Below are positions 15,395-15,499 of a stretch of DNA of 15,499 nt, in pieces. The notes beneath the pieces were generated by a model. It was not told the origin of the DNA. It saw nothing but the letters and a program-made list of their open reading frames with translations, and did not search any database. Within the stretch, counting starts at the first letter, position 1; the number at the start of each line of letters is the position of its first letter. The position numbers and the translations under genes are program-made. This stretch comes from Sphingomonadales bacterium. GTDB taxonomy: Bacteria; Pseudomonadota; Alphaproteobacteria; Sphingomonadales; Sphingomonadaceae. The DNA lies in contig JAGWVC010000092.1 of the NCBI GenBank assembly GCA_018971065.1, positions 1 to 15,499 on the forward strand, given 5' to 3'.

Positions 15395-15407
15395 CAACTG
15401 TCAGTTG
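15395..15407. promoter_or_regulatory. Palindrome CAACTG-T-CAGTTG at the rfbC ribosome-binding site
   Basis: Perfect 6-bp arms around one central base, its last G being the first base of the likely Shine-Dalgarno GGAA (15407-15410). It could be an operator on DNA or, pairing CAACT with AGTTG, a small RNA hairpin limiting ribosome access. Confidence 0.35.
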
Positions 15408-15415
15408 GAAATGCA

Positions 15416-15499
15416 ATGATTTTCAGGCAACTTGAACTGCCGGGCCTGTTCGAGATCACCCCGGCCCGCCACGGCGATGATCGCGGCTATTTTTCCGAA
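15416..15499 (+). CDS. rfbC: dTDP-4-dehydrorhamnose 3,5-epimerase, N-terminal 28 residues (3' end outside window)
   Basis: The visible start, MIFRQLELPGLFEITPARHG then DDRGYFSE, matches the N-terminus of RmlC/RfbC, which epimerises dTDP-4-keto-6-deoxyglucose in dTDP-rhamnose synthesis; the LPG..EI.P and D.RG.F pattern is diagnostic. The catalytic His and Tyr lie outside the window. The ATG at 15416 is preceded by GGAA with 5-base spacing; the ATG at 15411 runs into a stop after one codon. Other rml genes would be expected downstream. Sugar-epimerase homologues acting on other dTDP sugars share this N-terminus. Confidence 0.82.
   Translation, partial: MIFRQLELPGLFEITPARHGDDRGYFSE

Overview
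The window is very GC-rich chromosomal DNA with dense genes and short gaps. The large TonB-dependent receptor with a sphingomonad-style plug and C-terminus, the secreted Abhydrolase_10-type hydrolase and the alphaproteobacterial gene style suggest a Sphingomonadales bacterium such as Novosphingobium or a relative. That assignment is inference from protein style only; no rRNA or other marker is present.

Layout: (1) Position 1 to about 1.6 kb is the C-terminal part of an FtsX-like ABC transporter permease, cut by the window edge. (2) 1.8-3.7 kb is a mannose-activation pair, a short mannose-1-phosphate guanylyltransferase followed by a class I mannose-6-phosphate isomerase. (3) 3.7-4.1 kb on the minus strand is a DUF805 membrane protein, convergent with the isomerase with a 3-base gap. 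(4) 4.2-6.9 kb on the minus strand is a TonB-dependent outer-membrane receptor followed by a strong intrinsic terminator. (5) 7.2-9.1 kb is the ribosome-associated GTPase TypA/BipA. (6) 9.5-11.6 kb is a CBS-PAS-GGDEF-EAL cyclic-di-GMP protein behind an AT-rich, repeat-bearing 400-base leader. (7) 11.7-12.1 kb is a small secreted protein of unknown function. (8) 12.1-13.2 kb on the minus strand is an orphan protein resembling phage tail or virion proteins, with an internally duplicated domain. (9) 13.4-15.3 kb is a secreted alpha/beta hydrolase. (10) From 15.4 kb to the end is the first 28 codons of a dTDP-4-dehydrorhamnose 3,5-epimerase.

Functional picture: GDP-mannose supply (manC, manA) and dTDP-rhamnose supply (rfbC) suggest that cell-surface polysaccharide genes lie nearby, and the cyclic-di-GMP protein may belong to the same surface or biofilm physiology, but no glycosyltransferase is inside the window. 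The receptor and the two secreted proteins point to an oligotrophic envelope lifestyle. No tRNA, rRNA, CRISPR array, transposase or integrase was seen. No complete new system is evident. The most unusual items are the orphan virion-like gene and several clean inverted repeats in the upstream regions of the receptor, the cyclic-di-GMP gene and rfbC.
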